DNA from: Bacteroidota bacterium
Lineage (GTDB): Bacteria; Bacteroidota; Bacteroidia; Bacteroidales; Lentimicrobiaceae
Reading direction: 5' to 3'
DNA: 6,658 nucleotides
Assembly (NCBI GenBank): GCA_023428585.1
Contig: JAEYXG010000333.1
Span: forward strand, 1-6,658
Shown one piece after another: positions 6,386 to 6,658 of the stretch (positions are counted from its first letter, which is position 1; each line of letters starts with the position of its first letter). The notes beneath the pieces are model-generated. The model was given only the letters and a program-made list of their open reading frames with translations. It ran no database searches and was not told the DNA's origin. Position numbers and translations under genes: made by a program.

Positions 6386-6393
6386 TACCTTTG
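6386..6393 (+). promoter_or_regulatory. ahcY: Bacteroidota-type -7 box of ahcY
   Basis: TACCTTTG matches the Bacteroidota housekeeping -7 consensus TAnnTTTG at every defined position. A TTG at 6368-6370 could serve as the -33 element, although its 15-base spacing is shorter than the usual 19 or so. The predicted start near 6400 leaves a leader of about 25 bases, too short for a known SAM or SAH riboswitch. Confidence 0.6.
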
Positions 6394-6424
6394 CAGCCTT
6401 AAAAATGATATAAAATAGCGAGAG

Positions 6425-6658
6425 ATGAATATTACAGAAACAACTTCATTACCATATAAAATCAAAGACATTACGCTTGCAGAATTTGGCCGTAAGGAAA
6501 TTGAGATTGCTGAAAAAGAAATGCCGGGACTCATGGCTATTAGACAGAAGTTTGCACATGAGAAACCTCTGAAGGATGTTCGTATTACAGGATCACTTCA
6601 TATGACCATACAAACCGCCGTTTTGATAGAAACACTTGTAGCATTGGGGGCTCAAGTG
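6425..6658 (+). CDS. ahcY: Adenosylhomocysteinase (N-terminal part, runs off the window)
   Basis: The first 78 codons of S-adenosyl-L-homocysteine hydrolase, open to the window's last base. The enzyme splits S-adenosylhomocysteine into adenosine and homocysteine with bound NAD, relieving product inhibition of methyltransferases and feeding the methionine cycle in the cytosol. Diagnostic N-terminal family sequence is present: I-T-L-A-E-F-G-R-K-E-I (16-26), A-E-K-E-M-P-G-L-M-A-I-R (29-40) and the substrate-binding S-L-H-M-T-I-Q-T-A-V-L-I-E-T-L (57-71). H59 corresponds to the conserved active-site histidine (H55 in the human enzyme, from memory). The NAD-binding Rossmann domain lies beyond the window. 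The ATG at 6425 fits the family N-terminus; GAGAG just before it is not a good Shine-Dalgarno site. The gene has its own promoter candidate at 6386-6393 and is divergent from the GGGPS gene. Confidence 0.96.
   Translation, partial: MNITETTSLPYKIKDITLAEFGRKEIEIAEKEMPGLMAIRQKFAHEKPLKDVRITGSLHMTIQTAVLIETLVALGAQV

Noticed and set aside
6405..6413. Two-codon upstream frame (ATG ATA TAA) before ahcY
   Set aside because: Minimal frames like this are common by chance in AT-rich leaders, and nothing indicates translation.
6223..6424. SAM or SAH riboswitch in front of ahcY
   Set aside because: The promoter candidate leaves only about 25 bases of leader, and I found no matching multi-stem architecture.

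Overview
The window looks like chromosomal DNA of a member of the Bacteroidota, probably near the Bacteroidales. One gene closely resembles the prolyl tripeptidyl peptidase known from Porphyromonas gingivalis. The genes lack clear Shine-Dalgarno sites, exported proteins have signal peptides ending in A-Q, and a TAnnTTTG-type -7 box precedes the last gene. No mobile element, CRISPR array, rRNA or tRNA was seen.

Layout. Positions 1-2365 (+) hold an envelope transport cassette: the C-terminal end of one FtsX/LolE-type ABC permease, a second complete permease overlapping it by 4 bases, and, 65 bases on, an exported LolA-like protein (outer membrane lipoprotein-sorting family). The ATPase is not in the window and probably lies upstream. 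Positions 2410-3279 (+) hold an AraC-family regulator. It is clearly poorer in GC than its neighbours. A 28-base palindrome ends one base before its start codon, and a long inverted repeat lies inside the gene.

The AraC gene converges, with a 14-base gap, on a minus-strand pair transcribed from about 6222 down to 3294. The first gene of the pair is a GGGPS-family prenylglyceryl phosphate synthase (5449-6222). The second, 13 bases further on, is a secreted S9 peptidase (3294-5435) that I identify as prolyl tripeptidyl peptidase. A 202-base divergent intergenic region (6223-6424) separates this pair from ahcY (+), whose first 78 codons close the window. ahcY has a good Bacteroidota -7 box.

How they work together. 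The permeases and the LolA-like protein plausibly form one system that moves lipid or lipoprotein from the inner membrane to the outer membrane. The AraC regulator may control itself or the upstream cassette, which is inference from position and the palindrome only. The peptidase trims proline-containing peptides in the periplasm or at the surface. The GGGPS protein would make an archaeal-type ether-linked prenyl-glycerol phosphate, and AhcY recycles S-adenosylhomocysteine. Most of the window is ordinary housekeeping or envelope content. The parts worth a second look are the permease/LolA-like/AraC cassette and its palindromes. I saw no clear undescribed defence or mobile system.
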